Shown: in pieces, positions 1 through 7,561 of the stretch | Numbering within the stretch: the stretch's first letter is position 1 | How the letters are laid out: every line of letters begins with the position of its first letter | Assembly: GCA_937886445.1 (NCBI GenBank) | Contig: CALGBY010000134.1 | Location: forward strand, 1 to 64,000 | DNA length: 64,000 bases | DNA from: an uncultured Clostridia bacterium | Lineage (GTDB): Bacteria; Bacillota; Clostridia; Christensenellales; Aristaeellaceae | Reading direction: 5' to 3' | Notes under the pieces: model-generated | The model's input: only the letters and a program-made list of their open reading frames with translations | The model's database searches: none | What the model was told of the DNA's origin: nothing | Translations under genes and position numbers: made by a program

Positions 1-73
1 AACTTCGTTCTGGATTCTTATAATCAAATGTGCGAAAAACTATTGACATAACCCAGAAACCGAAAGTATACAT
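1..73 (-). CDS. possible partial 5' end of an unidentified gene
   Basis: An open frame starts with ATG at 73 on the minus strand and runs off the window edge (24 codons). The visible start is hydrophobic (MYTFGFWVMSIVF...), which would suit a membrane protein. It lies just after the HAD gene, in the same direction. No clear Shine-Dalgarno is visible before it, so it may be chance; the fragment is too short to identify. Confidence 0.25.
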   Translation of the reverse strand, partial: MYTFGFWVMSIVFRTFDYKNPERS

Positions 74-88
74 TACATTATGATTACG

Positions 89-694
89 CTAATATAATCC
101 TTCAGAATTATTGAAGTAGATACATTTCATCCCCAGATTATTTGGTGCAATGAAATCCTTATTAATGTTATCGCCTACATAATACATATCTGAATAAGGA
201 ACTGAAAGAATACTTTGCATCAGAATAAATGCATCAGCACAAGGTTTACGATACTGTGGCCCTCCAAGTTCATCTGTGATAATAAATGGGTAGGATTCAA
301 CATTCAAAGCCTTCAGTTTAGCGCGCTGTCCTTCAGGACGGCCATCTGTTATGATTCCAATTTTTCTATTATGATGTATATCTACTAACATGCTTTGAAC
401 ACCCGAATATAAATGAATATTTGGTTGATGTGATCTGTATATAGATAACGCCTCCGGTATCAATTTATCCATTCCATGCAAGTGAAATACATAATCAAAA
501 GGCTTATTTCCGTTTTCGAACGCTGACATTAATTCATTGATTAATTTTTGATTTGAATAATAAGCACCAACGGCACAGAATCCACTGAAAACATATTCTT
601 TTTCAGAATAGAGCGTGTCATCAAGATCAAAAATTACTGCTTTTGCATCTTGAGTCAAGATACCAATATCAAGAATATTTGTTGTTGTTTTCAT
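89..694 (-). CDS. HAD-superfamily hydrolase (phosphatase-like)
   Basis: A 201-residue protein with the haloacid dehalogenase motifs in order: motif I FDLDDT (nucleophile D23, acid/base D25), motif II ITDG near 116, a lysine in QYRKP near 150, and motif IV GDNINKD at 174-180. The segment between motifs I and II has the length of a helical C1 cap, as in HAD-IA phosphatases. Its ATG overlaps the TAA stop of the upstream ATP-grasp gene (TAATG), so the two are translationally coupled. HAD proteins paired with such ATP-grasp enzymes occur in surface polysaccharide clusters of Firmicutes (family knowledge). The substrate is unknown; a small phosphorylated metabolite made by or for the partner is my inference. 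Confidence 0.85.
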   Translation of the reverse strand: MKTTTNILDIGILTQDAKAVIFDLDDTLYSEKEYVFSGFCAVGAYYSNQKLINELMSAFENGNKPFDYVFHLHGMDKLIPEALSIYRSHQPNIHLYSGVQSMLVDIHHNRKIGIITDGRPEGQRAKLKALNVESYPFIITDELGGPQYRKPCADAFILMQSILSVPYSDMYYVGDNINKDFIAPNNLGMKCIYFNNSEGLY

Positions 695-1638
695 TACTTT
701 ATCCTAATACTCTGATCAAAACGGCTGAAAACTGCACCATCTTCAGCAGCTTTTGCAAAATAATGAAGCTTTTCTCCGTTCATAAGCCGCAACAGCATTT
801 CCGCACTGTCAGCACCGGATGCTATTGAAAGAGGAACACCTCCGCCAAATCGGGGATTTATTTCAATATAGTAATCTAATCCAGTGTTTTCTTCACGTAT
901 CATTTGTACAGTTATGGGACCACAAGGCCGATAATCAGAAATAAGCTGTAACATTTCAGAAATGATTCTATCGTCTTGCCTTATTTCAGATTTCAGCACT
1001 TCTCCGGAACGTACGGCAAGACGAATACGTGGAGTAATAAAAATTGGATTCCCATAAAAGTCGCACATAATATCAATTGTATATTCAGTACCTTGGATAT
1101 ATGGTTGAATAATGTAGTCAGGTACATGCTTTGAAAAACCAATTAATTCAGCTTCAGAATTTGCTTTGTAAGCAAAGATGCTGGAGCTTCCGTCTTTAGG
1201 CTTAATAAACGCAGGAAACCCGTAGGTGTATGAATTAATATCATCTACGGGATGAGGACACAAAAGACCGACATGATTGAAATAATCTGATGTTTTACGC
1301 TTGTCACGGCATATACGAATTTTCTCAGGATCGCTGATAAGTACTTTTGTGTTGCCAAATTGATATTTATGTTCGGATAGCAATAGAAGATCTGTGTCAA
1401 TGGTCGGAATGAGTAAATCGATAGAATTATCTCGACAAAACTGATGAAGAAATGGGATATATATTTCATCTTTTATACGAGGAGATACTACTTTTTGATG
1501 GCAGAAAAATAGAGCAGGCGCAGAATCTGTCAAGTCAGCACCATAGATTTCCAAAGGGATATCAATTTTTGCAGAAGCATTACGAAACGCTTGCATTAGT
1601 TCTACACGTCTGCCAACACTTGTAAAAAGTATTTTCAT
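694..1638 (-). CDS. ATP-grasp protein related to carbamoyl-phosphate synthase large subunit
   Basis: A 314-residue ATP-grasp enzyme. The N-terminal pre-ATP-grasp fold opens with ILFTSVGRRVEL. The ATP lysine region is FIKPKDGSSS (146-153) and the Mg-binding stretch is IEINPRFGGG (258-267), a common signature of stand-alone CarB-like ATP-grasp ligases. These usually join a carboxylate to an amine or another nucleophile via an acyl phosphate. It precedes and is coupled to the HAD hydrolase. The ribosome binding site is weak (TAGG about 7 bases before ATG). The neighbourhood (GT4, TupA-like protein) suggests surface polymer modification. The reaction cannot be told from sequence. Confidence 0.85.
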   Translation of the reverse strand: MKILFTSVGRRVELMQAFRNASAKIDIPLEIYGADLTDSAPALFFCHQKVVSPRIKDEIYIPFLHQFCRDNSIDLLIPTIDTDLLLLSEHKYQFGNTKVLISDPEKIRICRDKRKTSDYFNHVGLLCPHPVDDINSYTYGFPAFIKPKDGSSSIFAYKANSEAELIGFSKHVPDYIIQPYIQGTEYTIDIMCDFYGNPIFITPRIRLAVRSGEVLKSEIRQDDRIISEMLQLISDYRPCGPITVQMIREENTGLDYYIEINPRFGGGVPLSIASGADSAEMLLRLMNGEKLHYFAKAAEDGAVFSRFDQSIRIK

Positions 1639-1975
1639 AACAAAACCTACTTTCTGCGAAAGTGACCGATGAGGTTATGAAACCTAATACAGTTTATCGC
1701 TAATGTTATTTCATGTTTGTTCATGGGAAAATAATATTCGATTATATGTAAATGCAATCTTACGGTATTATAAATACCTTATGATTTGAGTGACAAATGC
1801 GCGTGATATCGAACCCTTTTCATGAATAACTGCAGTTTGAAATCATCAAAGTGTGGTTAACTACGTGAATTAGCATCACAGATGAGTTACTTACTTTATT
1901 CAGATTTCAGCATTACTAAAACATTTTGTATTTCCTATACAAAATGTTTTGGTTTGTATTGATGACTTGTAATTA
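1639..1975. other. AT-rich gap between two minus-strand genes
   Basis: No convincing gene in 337 bases. It should hold the promoter of the ATP-grasp/HAD pair, but I see no consensus -35/-10 pair. It contains a short palindrome GGTATT-ATA-AATACC (around 1763-1777) and the strong 14-bp inverted repeat listed separately at 1918-1950. Confidence 0.5.
1918..1950. terminator. perfect 14-bp AT-rich inverted repeat, probable terminator
   Basis: Arms AAAACATTTTGTAT and ATACAAAATGTTTT flank a 5-base loop. It sits 25 bases beyond the stop of the TupA-like gene and, read on the minus strand, ends in TTTT. It could terminate that operon. The low GC content of the stem makes a protein-binding palindrome a fair alternative. 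Confidence 0.55.
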
Positions 1976-2878
1976 TCACCTATATTCATTCAATGAGAAG
2001 TTTTTTCCGAAAAGAAAATCAGCTTCATCAGGTGTATACTGAACATAACCGCTCCAGGGATAGAAAGTGAGTTCACCAAAGTAGATTTTCCCGTCCACAT
2101 TGTAAAGATCGACCCGAACATACGGGAAATCCTCGGAAAGAACAGAAGCGATATTCAGCATTTCGTCAAGATTTTCCGGCTTTTCAATTTCGCGGTCTGC
2201 CGCGGGGCAGTCACTGGTAATATGCAGGTCGTTCCACTCAGTATCATAAAAGTTGCGTTTATGACCGATATAACGGTCAACATCCACGATGATGTATTCC
2301 GGTTTTCCGCCGTAGCAGAAGATCTTGTAATCATTAACGCCTGCTTCGGGATTTCTGCTGTTGATCAAAAGCTGTTCTACAACGATCCCTTTTTTGCAAT
2401 GCCAGTATGCCCATTCACGTCCGCCGCCGCGTTCACCGACTTCATCTCCGTTAAAGGCGAGCTTTGTCAGGACATCATCCAGGGAAAACTTACTTTTGTC
2501 GGGAACCACGATCACACTTAAGCCGCCGCCGCCATGCTGTGTTTTGATCACAAAGCTGCCCGGAAGATTATCCCAGTCCACATCTTCTGCTTTGTCATAA
2601 TGAGCAATGAGAGGAACAAGAATGCTTTCAAGCCCCTTCTTTTTCACATAATCGCGGACGGTATATTTATTAACGCATTGCTTCATTACGGGATCACGAT
2701 AATAGAGCTTATACCATTGAAGCTTTTCGGTGAAGCGTTTCGGATTTTTCAAATCCAAAGAACGATTCAGCTTGATCCTGTATTGCAGTTTCAACATGGG
2801 CTTGTCGGGAATGAACCGTAAAAGGCTCAGTACCTTGCTGCGTATTTTTCTCGTCTTGAAAATACTCTTATAGTTCAT
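1976..2878 (-). CDS. TupA-like ATP-grasp protein
   Basis: A 300-residue protein of the TupA-like ATP-grasp family (teichuronopeptide/polysaccharide modification). Typical features are the N-terminal YRIKLNRSLDLKNPKRFTEK region, a VIKTQHGGGG ATP-binding loop near 110, DYKIFCYGGKP in the middle, and VRVDLYNVDGKIYFGELTF near the end with the metal-binding Asp/Glu. I chose the ATG at 2878 rather than a start 21 bases upstream because GGAGGT lies 8 bases before it. It overlaps the GT4 stop by 11 bases, so the two form an operon. Family members are thought to amidate or ligate amino acids onto surface polymers; here that is inferred from family and neighbour only. Confidence 0.85.
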   Translation of the reverse strand: MNYKSIFKTRKIRSKVLSLLRFIPDKPMLKLQYRIKLNRSLDLKNPKRFTEKLQWYKLYYRDPVMKQCVNKYTVRDYVKKKGLESILVPLIAHYDKAEDVDWDNLPGSFVIKTQHGGGGLSVIVVPDKSKFSLDDVLTKLAFNGDEVGERGGGREWAYWHCKKGIVVEQLLINSRNPEAGVNDYKIFCYGGKPEYIIVDVDRYIGHKRNFYDTEWNDLHITSDCPAADREIEKPENLDEMLNIASVLSEDFPYVRVDLYNVDGKIYFGELTFYPWSGYVQYTPDEADFLFGKNFSLNEYR

Positions 2879-3995
2879 TATTAATGACCTCCGTTCCACT
2901 GCGTTCTACGGAATGAATCAAATCAAGATAACGGTTGATCACGATATTTCTGTCAAATTCGTGTTCCACTTTGTTCCGCCCGTACTGTCCCATGGCACTT
3001 TTCTCTTCTTTGGATAAAGAAAGAAACTTTTCGATTTTGCTGATGAGATCGGCACTGTCTTTTTCACGCACGGCGAAGCCGTTTTTTCCGTCTTCAATGA
3101 TCTCGCCGCAGCCGGGTCTTGTTGTAGTGATGATCGGTCTGGCACAGGCACAGCTTTCAAGAAGGGTATTGGACATGCCTTCAGGATAGAAAGACGGATG
3201 AACAGTGCAGAAGCAAATCCTGTGCATGCCGACAATATCTTTTATCTGACCGTGATATATGATCGTTCCGTTCTTAACAGCTTCATCAATGATACCTTTG
3301 TATGATTCATCCATGCTGCCACAAACATGGAAACGTGTTTCTGGATTCCTTTTTCTGAAGTATTTAGCGGCTTCAAGATACTCATCAATACCTTTTTCTC
3401 TGATGATCCTGCTGATAAAAACAAAGTCAACTGTATCTCCGTCGGGATATGGCAGAGGAATATACTTTTCAAGGTTCACACCGCTGCCGGGGATCAGTTC
3501 GCATTGTTTATTTTTTACGATATTTCTTTCCAACATGAAATCCATATTGGATTTATTCTGAAAATACACCTTTGCAGTTTTTCTGAGACCGATTCTGTAA
3601 AGCGGAACGGTGATTTTCTGCAGCAATCCGGGATTTTCCACAGCTGTACCCAGCCCCGTAATGTTGGCTGCCTGAGGGATACCGAGAGCGGCTGCAGCCA
3701 TTCCTGCATAAATATTCGGCTTGATGGTATAGGTAAGAACTATGAAAGGGTGGATCTTTCTCATTTCATTTTTATAGTAGGACACGGACTGAAGATCGGC
3801 AAGAGGATTAGTCCCTTTGATATTGATTCCCGTATCAGTCACATGGGCGCCGAGCGCCTCAAGCTCATCCTTTCTTCCGTTTACGGTAGCATAGATATAT
3901 ACCTGATAGTCCTGTGACAAAATAGAAATGAGTTCTCTTCTGAAATTGTAGAGACCATTTGTAACATTTGAAACGATCATGATGGTATTTTTCAT
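2868..3995 (-). CDS. GT4-family glycosyltransferase
   Basis: About 375 residues with the GT-B fold of family GT4. The N-terminal domain begins IMIVSNVTNGLYNF. The C-terminal nucleotide-sugar domain has FISRIIREKGIDEYLEAA and the EX7E motif PEGMSNTLLE near 271-280. It resembles CapM/RfaG-like transferases acting on undecaprenyl-linked intermediates at the inner membrane face. Two ATGs are possible; the one at 3995 is 9 bases from GGAG, while the one at 4001 is only 3 bases away. A near-consensus promoter lies about 100 bases upstream. The sugar donor and acceptor are unknown. Confidence 0.85.
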   Translation of the reverse strand: MKNTIMIVSNVTNGLYNFRRELISILSQDYQVYIYATVNGRKDELEALGAHVTDTGINIKGTNPLADLQSVSYYKNEMRKIHPFIVLTYTIKPNIYAGMAAAALGIPQAANITGLGTAVENPGLLQKITVPLYRIGLRKTAKVYFQNKSNMDFMLERNIVKNKQCELIPGSGVNLEKYIPLPYPDGDTVDFVFISRIIREKGIDEYLEAAKYFRKRNPETRFHVCGSMDESYKGIIDEAVKNGTIIYHGQIKDIVGMHRICFCTVHPSFYPEGMSNTLLESCACARPIITTTRPGCGEIIEDGKNGFAVREKDSADLISKIEKFLSLSKEEKSAMGQYGRNKVEHEFDRNIVINRYLDLIHSVERSGTEVINNEL

Positions 3996-4092
3996 GTTCA
4001 TATGCTCCGCTCTGAATAGTTAGGACGGTTTGGAATGCCGCTGTGTTGTAATTGCACTACAGAATGATCCAGCATACCGAACAACGATAATA

Positions 4093-4121
4093 TTATATAA
4101 ATGAAAAATATTGTTGTCAAT
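4093..4121 (-). promoter_or_regulatory. consensus sigma-A promoter for the GT4/TupA-like operon
   Basis: Read on the minus strand it is TTGACA, 17 bases, TATAAT, a perfect match to the vegetative consensus. It implies a transcript start near 4086 and an 85-95 base leader before the GT4 gene. Confidence 0.8.
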
Positions 4122-4183
4122 CATTATATAAGGTTGTATATAAGTAATATCCGGTATTTACGACGTTCCGATATGATTATATA

Positions 4184-4213
4184 TTGCGAAAGGTACAGCA
4201 GAAATGGTATAAT
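4184..4213 (+). promoter_or_regulatory. probable promoter for the AbrB-like gene
   Basis: TTGCGA, 18 bases, TATAAT, pointing to the AbrB-like gene about 100 bases downstream. It is divergent from the promoter at 4093-4121. Confidence 0.65.
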
Positions 4214-4321
4214 GATCTTGTAGTGAAAACTACGGATGAAACAGTATGGACAGGTTGACGGGAATATACAGATGCCTTTTTGAAAAGGATCGCAGGTCAT
4301 GAATGAGAAGGTGGGATGAAT

Positions 4322-4570
4322 ATGAAATCTACAGGCGTAGTAAGAAAGCTGGATGATCTCGGAAGGATCGTGATCCCGATAGAACTGAGAAGGACAATGG
4401 ATATTGAGCTCAGGGATACTCTTGAGATCTATGTGGAGGACGACAGGATCGTGCTGAAAAAGTATCATCCTGCATGCATATTCTGCAATGACGCGAGGAA
4501 TATTGTGCGCTACAAAGGAAAGATGCTTTGCAGAAAATGCCTTGAAGAACTGAAGAATAGCGATATGTAA
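4322..4570 (+). CDS. AbrB/SpoVT-type transition regulator with zinc-ribbon tail
   Basis: An 82-residue DNA-binding protein. The first ~45 residues are a SpoVT/AbrB swapped-hairpin domain (MKSTGVVRKLDDLGRIVIP). The tail carries CIFC and CRKC pairs, a common clostridial AbrB variant expected to bind zinc. I prefer the ATG at 4322 over 4316: AGGTGG lies 7 bases before it and family members start MKSTGxVRK. Such proteins act as dimeric or tetrameric growth-phase regulators. Its targets are not visible here. Confidence 0.9.
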   Translation: MKSTGVVRKLDDLGRIVIPIELRRTMDIELRDTLEIYVEDDRIVLKKYHPACIFCNDARNIVRYKGKMLCRKCLEELKNSDM

Positions 4571-4698
4571 GTATATACCGTCGAAGATGCAGCCGTATGC
4601 TTCGCATGACATTGCTGAATTAAAAGAGATTGTTGTATAATGATTGATAACAGATATACATAAAGTGTATTTAATGTGTACTGTTGCAGCGAAACGTA

Positions 4699-4726
4699 TT
4701 GAAACATCAGAATATTGTGATATAAT
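4699..4726 (+). promoter_or_regulatory. probable promoter for the small Xre regulator
   Basis: TTGAAA, 16 bases, TATAAT, ending 25 bases before the start codon. A second TATAAT-like hexamer lies near 4635, with a weaker TTGCTG 18 bases before it. Confidence 0.6.
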
Positions 4727-4751
4727 CATTCTTGCTGTATGGAGGCAAAGG

Positions 4752-4973
4752 ATGATGAAGGACTGTACATTCGGTAATTATCTATTGTATCTGAGAAAAA
4801 CACATGCTATGACACAAAAGGATGTCGGAAAATATACCGGCGTAAGTGAGCGTGCCGTATCAAGATGGGAACGCGGCGAATGCAGACCGCGCAAAGAAAT
4901 ACTGCCGCGCCTGGCGGAATGCCTTGGCGTGACAGTAAAGGAGATGGCAGATAATATGCCCGGCGGTGATTGA
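4752..4973 (+). CDS. small Xre-family helix-turn-helix regulator
   Basis: A 73-residue HTH protein. It contains LRKTHAMTQKDVGKYTGVSE followed by RAVSRWERGECRPR, a textbook Cro/CI-type helix-turn-helix, and little else. GGAGG lies 6 bases before the chosen ATG (4752); ATG 4755 is also possible. A compact hairpin terminator follows at once. It is monocistronic and convergent with topB. It is likely a repressor or accessory regulator; its target is unknown. Confidence 0.85.
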   Translation: MMKDCTFGNYLLYLRKTHAMTQKDVGKYTGVSERAVSRWERGECRPRKEILPRLAECLGVTVKEMADNMPGGD

Positions 4974-4990
4974 TTCACCGTCATTTTTTT
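4964..4990 (+). terminator. Rho-independent terminator of the Xre gene
   Basis: Stem CGGTGA/TCACCG with a 5-base loop, then TCA and seven T. It overlaps the last codons of topB on the opposite strand. Confidence 0.75.
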
Positions 4991-7167
4991 ATGTAGTGAA
5001 TGCTGATCGTGCATCTGGGAGAATCCTCTCCGGATGCGGTAAACGAGATCTGTTCGTTTGAAAGGGCAATTGTGCCGGTGGAGCCGGTCAGCGTTTTGCG
5101 TTCCAGGAGCAGAACGATCAGCTTCTCCGTAAGCTCCGGCCCGCCTGAACGAACAAGACAGTTTTTCCACAGTGTAAAGTTGCATCCGTTCTTCCAGTCA
5201 GAGCAGCCGAAGGCCTTTTCAGACTGGATAACAGGCTTTCCGCACAGCGGGCAGACGACACCGTTTATGGCTTGTGCTGCGACAGAAGATGCGTGTCCCT
5301 TTTTCTTTTTTCTTTCTTCAGGTGAAAATGTGCCGTTCTTATCAGTCGTAACGGCGAATTTTACCAGAAATGTGCTCATCGAGCGTATTCCATCCATAAA
5401 ACGCTCAGGGTCGCCCTGCCCCTGCGATATCCTGTTCAGAGCCAGCTCCCATTTGCCCGTAAGCTCCGCGCTGGAAAGTTCGTTGGGTACGATATCGATC
5501 AGCTGCATTCCCTTTTCAGTAGCTGAAAGGGCTTTTCCTTTGCGCTTGGCGTAACCCACCTGAATCAGTCGCTCAAGGATGGCGGCGCGTGTGGCGGGGG
5601 TGCCGAGACCGCTGCCCTTCATCTGTTCCCGAAGTTCCTCATCCTCCAGATCGCGGCCGGCATTTTCCATAGCGTACAGAATGCTGGCATCGGTATGAGG
5701 AGAGGGAGGCTTGGTGCTTTCTTTTTTGGCAGACGCCTTCAGCGTTACACGGCTGTCACCCTCATGAAGGGGCGGAAGCACTTTTTCCTCACTTTCGGCA
5801 TCTTTTGATTTTCCTTTGGTGGATTTGAGCTTTTCTTCTGCCTGGTCACCGTCATATACAGCTTTCCAGCCCTGATCCTTAACGACCCTTCCTGTACTTT
5901 TGAAACTGTGCTCACGGCATAGCGTGATGACACGGATGCTGTCGTAAACAAATGCAGGGTAGAAGGCGGCAATAGTGCGGCGGGCGATCATGTCGAAAAT
6001 TTTCTTTTCATACTCCGGAAGCTTATCCAAAGGACAAGTCTGCGGTGTTGGGATGATGGCATGGTGATCGCTCACCTTGCTGTCGTCAAATGTGCGTTTG
6101 GAAACGGGCAGCTTTCCGTCCCGAAGGGGGAGGTTCTGTACATAGCCCCTGTAAAAAGGAGGCAGCTTATCTAATGTAAGCTTTGTGCGTCCGATCATAT
6201 CCATGGGCAGATAGCGGCTGTCTGTACGCGGATAGGTGACAGCCTTCCATTTTTCATAAAGCTCCTGTGTGATCTTCAGCGTCTTATCCGCTGTAAAGCC
6301 GTATTTTTTGTTGGCTTCACGCTGCAGGGAGGTCAGATCAAACAACTGCGGAGGAAGATCCCTTTTCTCTTCCTGCTGTACGCTTTTCACTGTGGCGGGC
6401 TGGCCTTTCACAGCCTGCACGATGGCAGCAGCTTCCGCTTCGGTTGCGATACGCGAGGCGGTCTTTTCATCAGGGGCGTTTTCGTTTAGCCATGTGCCCG
6501 AATAATCGCCGAAATCAGCTGTTACGGTGAAATAATCCTGAGGAATAAAATCATCTATTTCGTGCTGACGCTTTACCAGAAGCGCCAGTGTCGGGGTCTG
6601 CACACGCCCGATGGATAAAAGAACATTATAGCGCAGGGTGAAGGCACGGCTGGCATTCATGCCAACCAGCCAATCCGCAACAGAGCGGGATTTCGCGCTT
6701 GTGTACAGCCCGTCGTAGGCGCCGGACGGCTTAAGCGCGGCAAAACCTTCTTTGATGGCTTCATCAGTCATAGATGAGATCCAAAGCCGCTGCACAGGCT
6801 TTTTGCAGCTGGCTTTTTCATATATCAGGCGAAAGATCAGTTCTCCCTCTCGACCGGCATCGGTGGCGCAGATCAGGCTTTGTACATCGCTCCTTGCCAT
6901 CAGTTCCTTCAGGATCTTGAACTGGGATCTTGTTTGGGAAATGACCTTTGTGGGTATGCTTTCAGGAAGGATAGGAAGGTCCTCCATGCGCCATTTTTTG
7001 TATTTTTCGTCCAATTCATCAGGTTCCACCAGGGTCACCAAATGACCGACAGCCCACGATACAATGTGACTGTCGCTCTTCAAAAAGCCTTCGCCCCTTT
7101 CCCTGCAGCCGAGCACTCTCGCGATATCCCTTGCCACGCTGGGCTTTTCGGCAATAACAAGAATCAT
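4981..7167 (-). CDS. topB: DNA topoisomerase III
   Basis: A 728-residue type IA topoisomerase. The TOPRIM domain starts ILVIAEKPSVARDIARVLG and continues with the acidic ATDAGREGELIF motif (101-112). The catalytic tyrosine is Y312 in TYPRTDSRYL. Near the C-terminus is a zinc-ribbon-like CPLCG...C segment typical of clostridial TopB. A lysine-rich linker interrupts the central domain around 455-470. The enzyme decatenates and relaxes negatively supercoiled DNA. GGAGG lies 5 bases before the ATG. Chromosomal TopB copies are common in Clostridia; some are carried on integrative elements, but no other element genes are seen here. Confidence 0.95.
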   Translation of the reverse strand: MILVIAEKPSVARDIARVLGCRERGEGFLKSDSHIVSWAVGHLVTLVEPDELDEKYKKWRMEDLPILPESIPTKVISQTRSQFKILKELMARSDVQSLICATDAGREGELIFRLIYEKASCKKPVQRLWISSMTDEAIKEGFAALKPSGAYDGLYTSAKSRSVADWLVGMNASRAFTLRYNVLLSIGRVQTPTLALLVKRQHEIDDFIPQDYFTVTADFGDYSGTWLNENAPDEKTASRIATEAEAAAIVQAVKGQPATVKSVQQEEKRDLPPQLFDLTSLQREANKKYGFTADKTLKITQELYEKWKAVTYPRTDSRYLPMDMIGRTKLTLDKLPPFYRGYVQNLPLRDGKLPVSKRTFDDSKVSDHHAIIPTPQTCPLDKLPEYEKKIFDMIARRTIAAFYPAFVYDSIRVITLCREHSFKSTGRVVKDQGWKAVYDGDQAEEKLKSTKGKSKDAESEEKVLPPLHEGDSRVTLKASAKKESTKPPSPHTDASILYAMENAGRDLEDEELREQMKGSGLGTPATRAAILERLIQVGYAKRKGKALSATEKGMQLIDIVPNELSSAELTGKWELALNRISQGQGDPERFMDGIRSMSTFLVKFAVTTDKNGTFSPEERKKKKGHASSVAAQAINGVVCPLCGKPVIQSEKAFGCSDWKNGCNFTLWKNCLVRSGGPELTEKLIVLLLERKTLTGSTGTIALSNEQISFTASGEDSPRCTISIHYIKK

Positions 7168-7282
7168 CAGAACCTCCGGAAGAAAAAATCGTCAGGTTTG
7201 AACCCTTATGTATATCATATCAAATATATGAAAAGGAAACAAGATATACATGAAATATTGCAGAAATGAAGGATATATCCGC

Positions 7283-7310
7283 TTGTATGCGATCAGAAAT
7301 ATGCTATAAT
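7283..7310 (+). promoter_or_regulatory. probable promoter for the Cys-rich gene and uxuA
   Basis: TTGTAT, 16 bases, TATAAT, 35 bases before the mini-protein start. Confidence 0.55.
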
Positions 7311-7344
7311 ATAAGTATGCTGAGAATGAAGGGAAGGTGTGAAT

Positions 7345-7560
7345 ATGCGGTGCGGATGTCCGCAATGCGGTGCGTTCATGATACATGCCGAAACCAGTCT
7401 TGATTGTGTGTGCCCAGATTGTCTGTACAGATGCCGTGCCTGTCAGGGGACAGGAACCGCCATTGACAGAGAGGAAGCGCTTCATTTGAAAGATATTTTC
7501 GGCAGCGGAAATGAAATATCGGAAAGCAAGATACCCGAAAGCAAAAAGGAGGAAAAATGA
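7345..7560 (+). CDS. small Cys-rich zinc-ribbon-like protein
   Basis: A 71-residue protein not recognised as a named family. The first 35 residues carry eight cysteines: C3, C5, C8, then C21, C23, C26, then C30 and C33, spaced like paired zinc knuckles. The tail is polar and lysine/glutamate-rich. A GTG at 7339 is in frame, but ATG 7345 is 7 bases from GGAAGG and is preferred. Its stop is one base before the uxuA start, and the uxuA ribosome binding site lies in its last codons, so the two are co-transcribed. It may be metal-binding; any role in uronate metabolism is unproven. Confidence 0.7.
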   Translation: MRCGCPQCGAFMIHAETSLDCVCPDCLYRCRACQGTGTAIDREEALHLKDIFGSGNEISESKIPESKKEEK

Positions 7561-7561
7561 T

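Larger units (their letters stand above)
3996..4321. other. divergent intergenic region
   Basis: This gap between the GT4 gene (minus) and the AbrB gene (plus) contains back-to-back promoters, listed separately, with leaders of roughly 85-100 bases each. I see no additional gene in it. Confidence 0.6.

Noticed and set aside
43..72. TTGACA-N18-TATACA on the plus strand near the left edge
   Set aside because: It would drive antisense RNA into the HAD gene and the -10 is weak; probably chance in AT-rich DNA.
4124..4729. 201-codon minus-strand frame over the AbrB gene
   Set aside because: It runs through two promoters and the AbrB coding region; composition is not protein-like.
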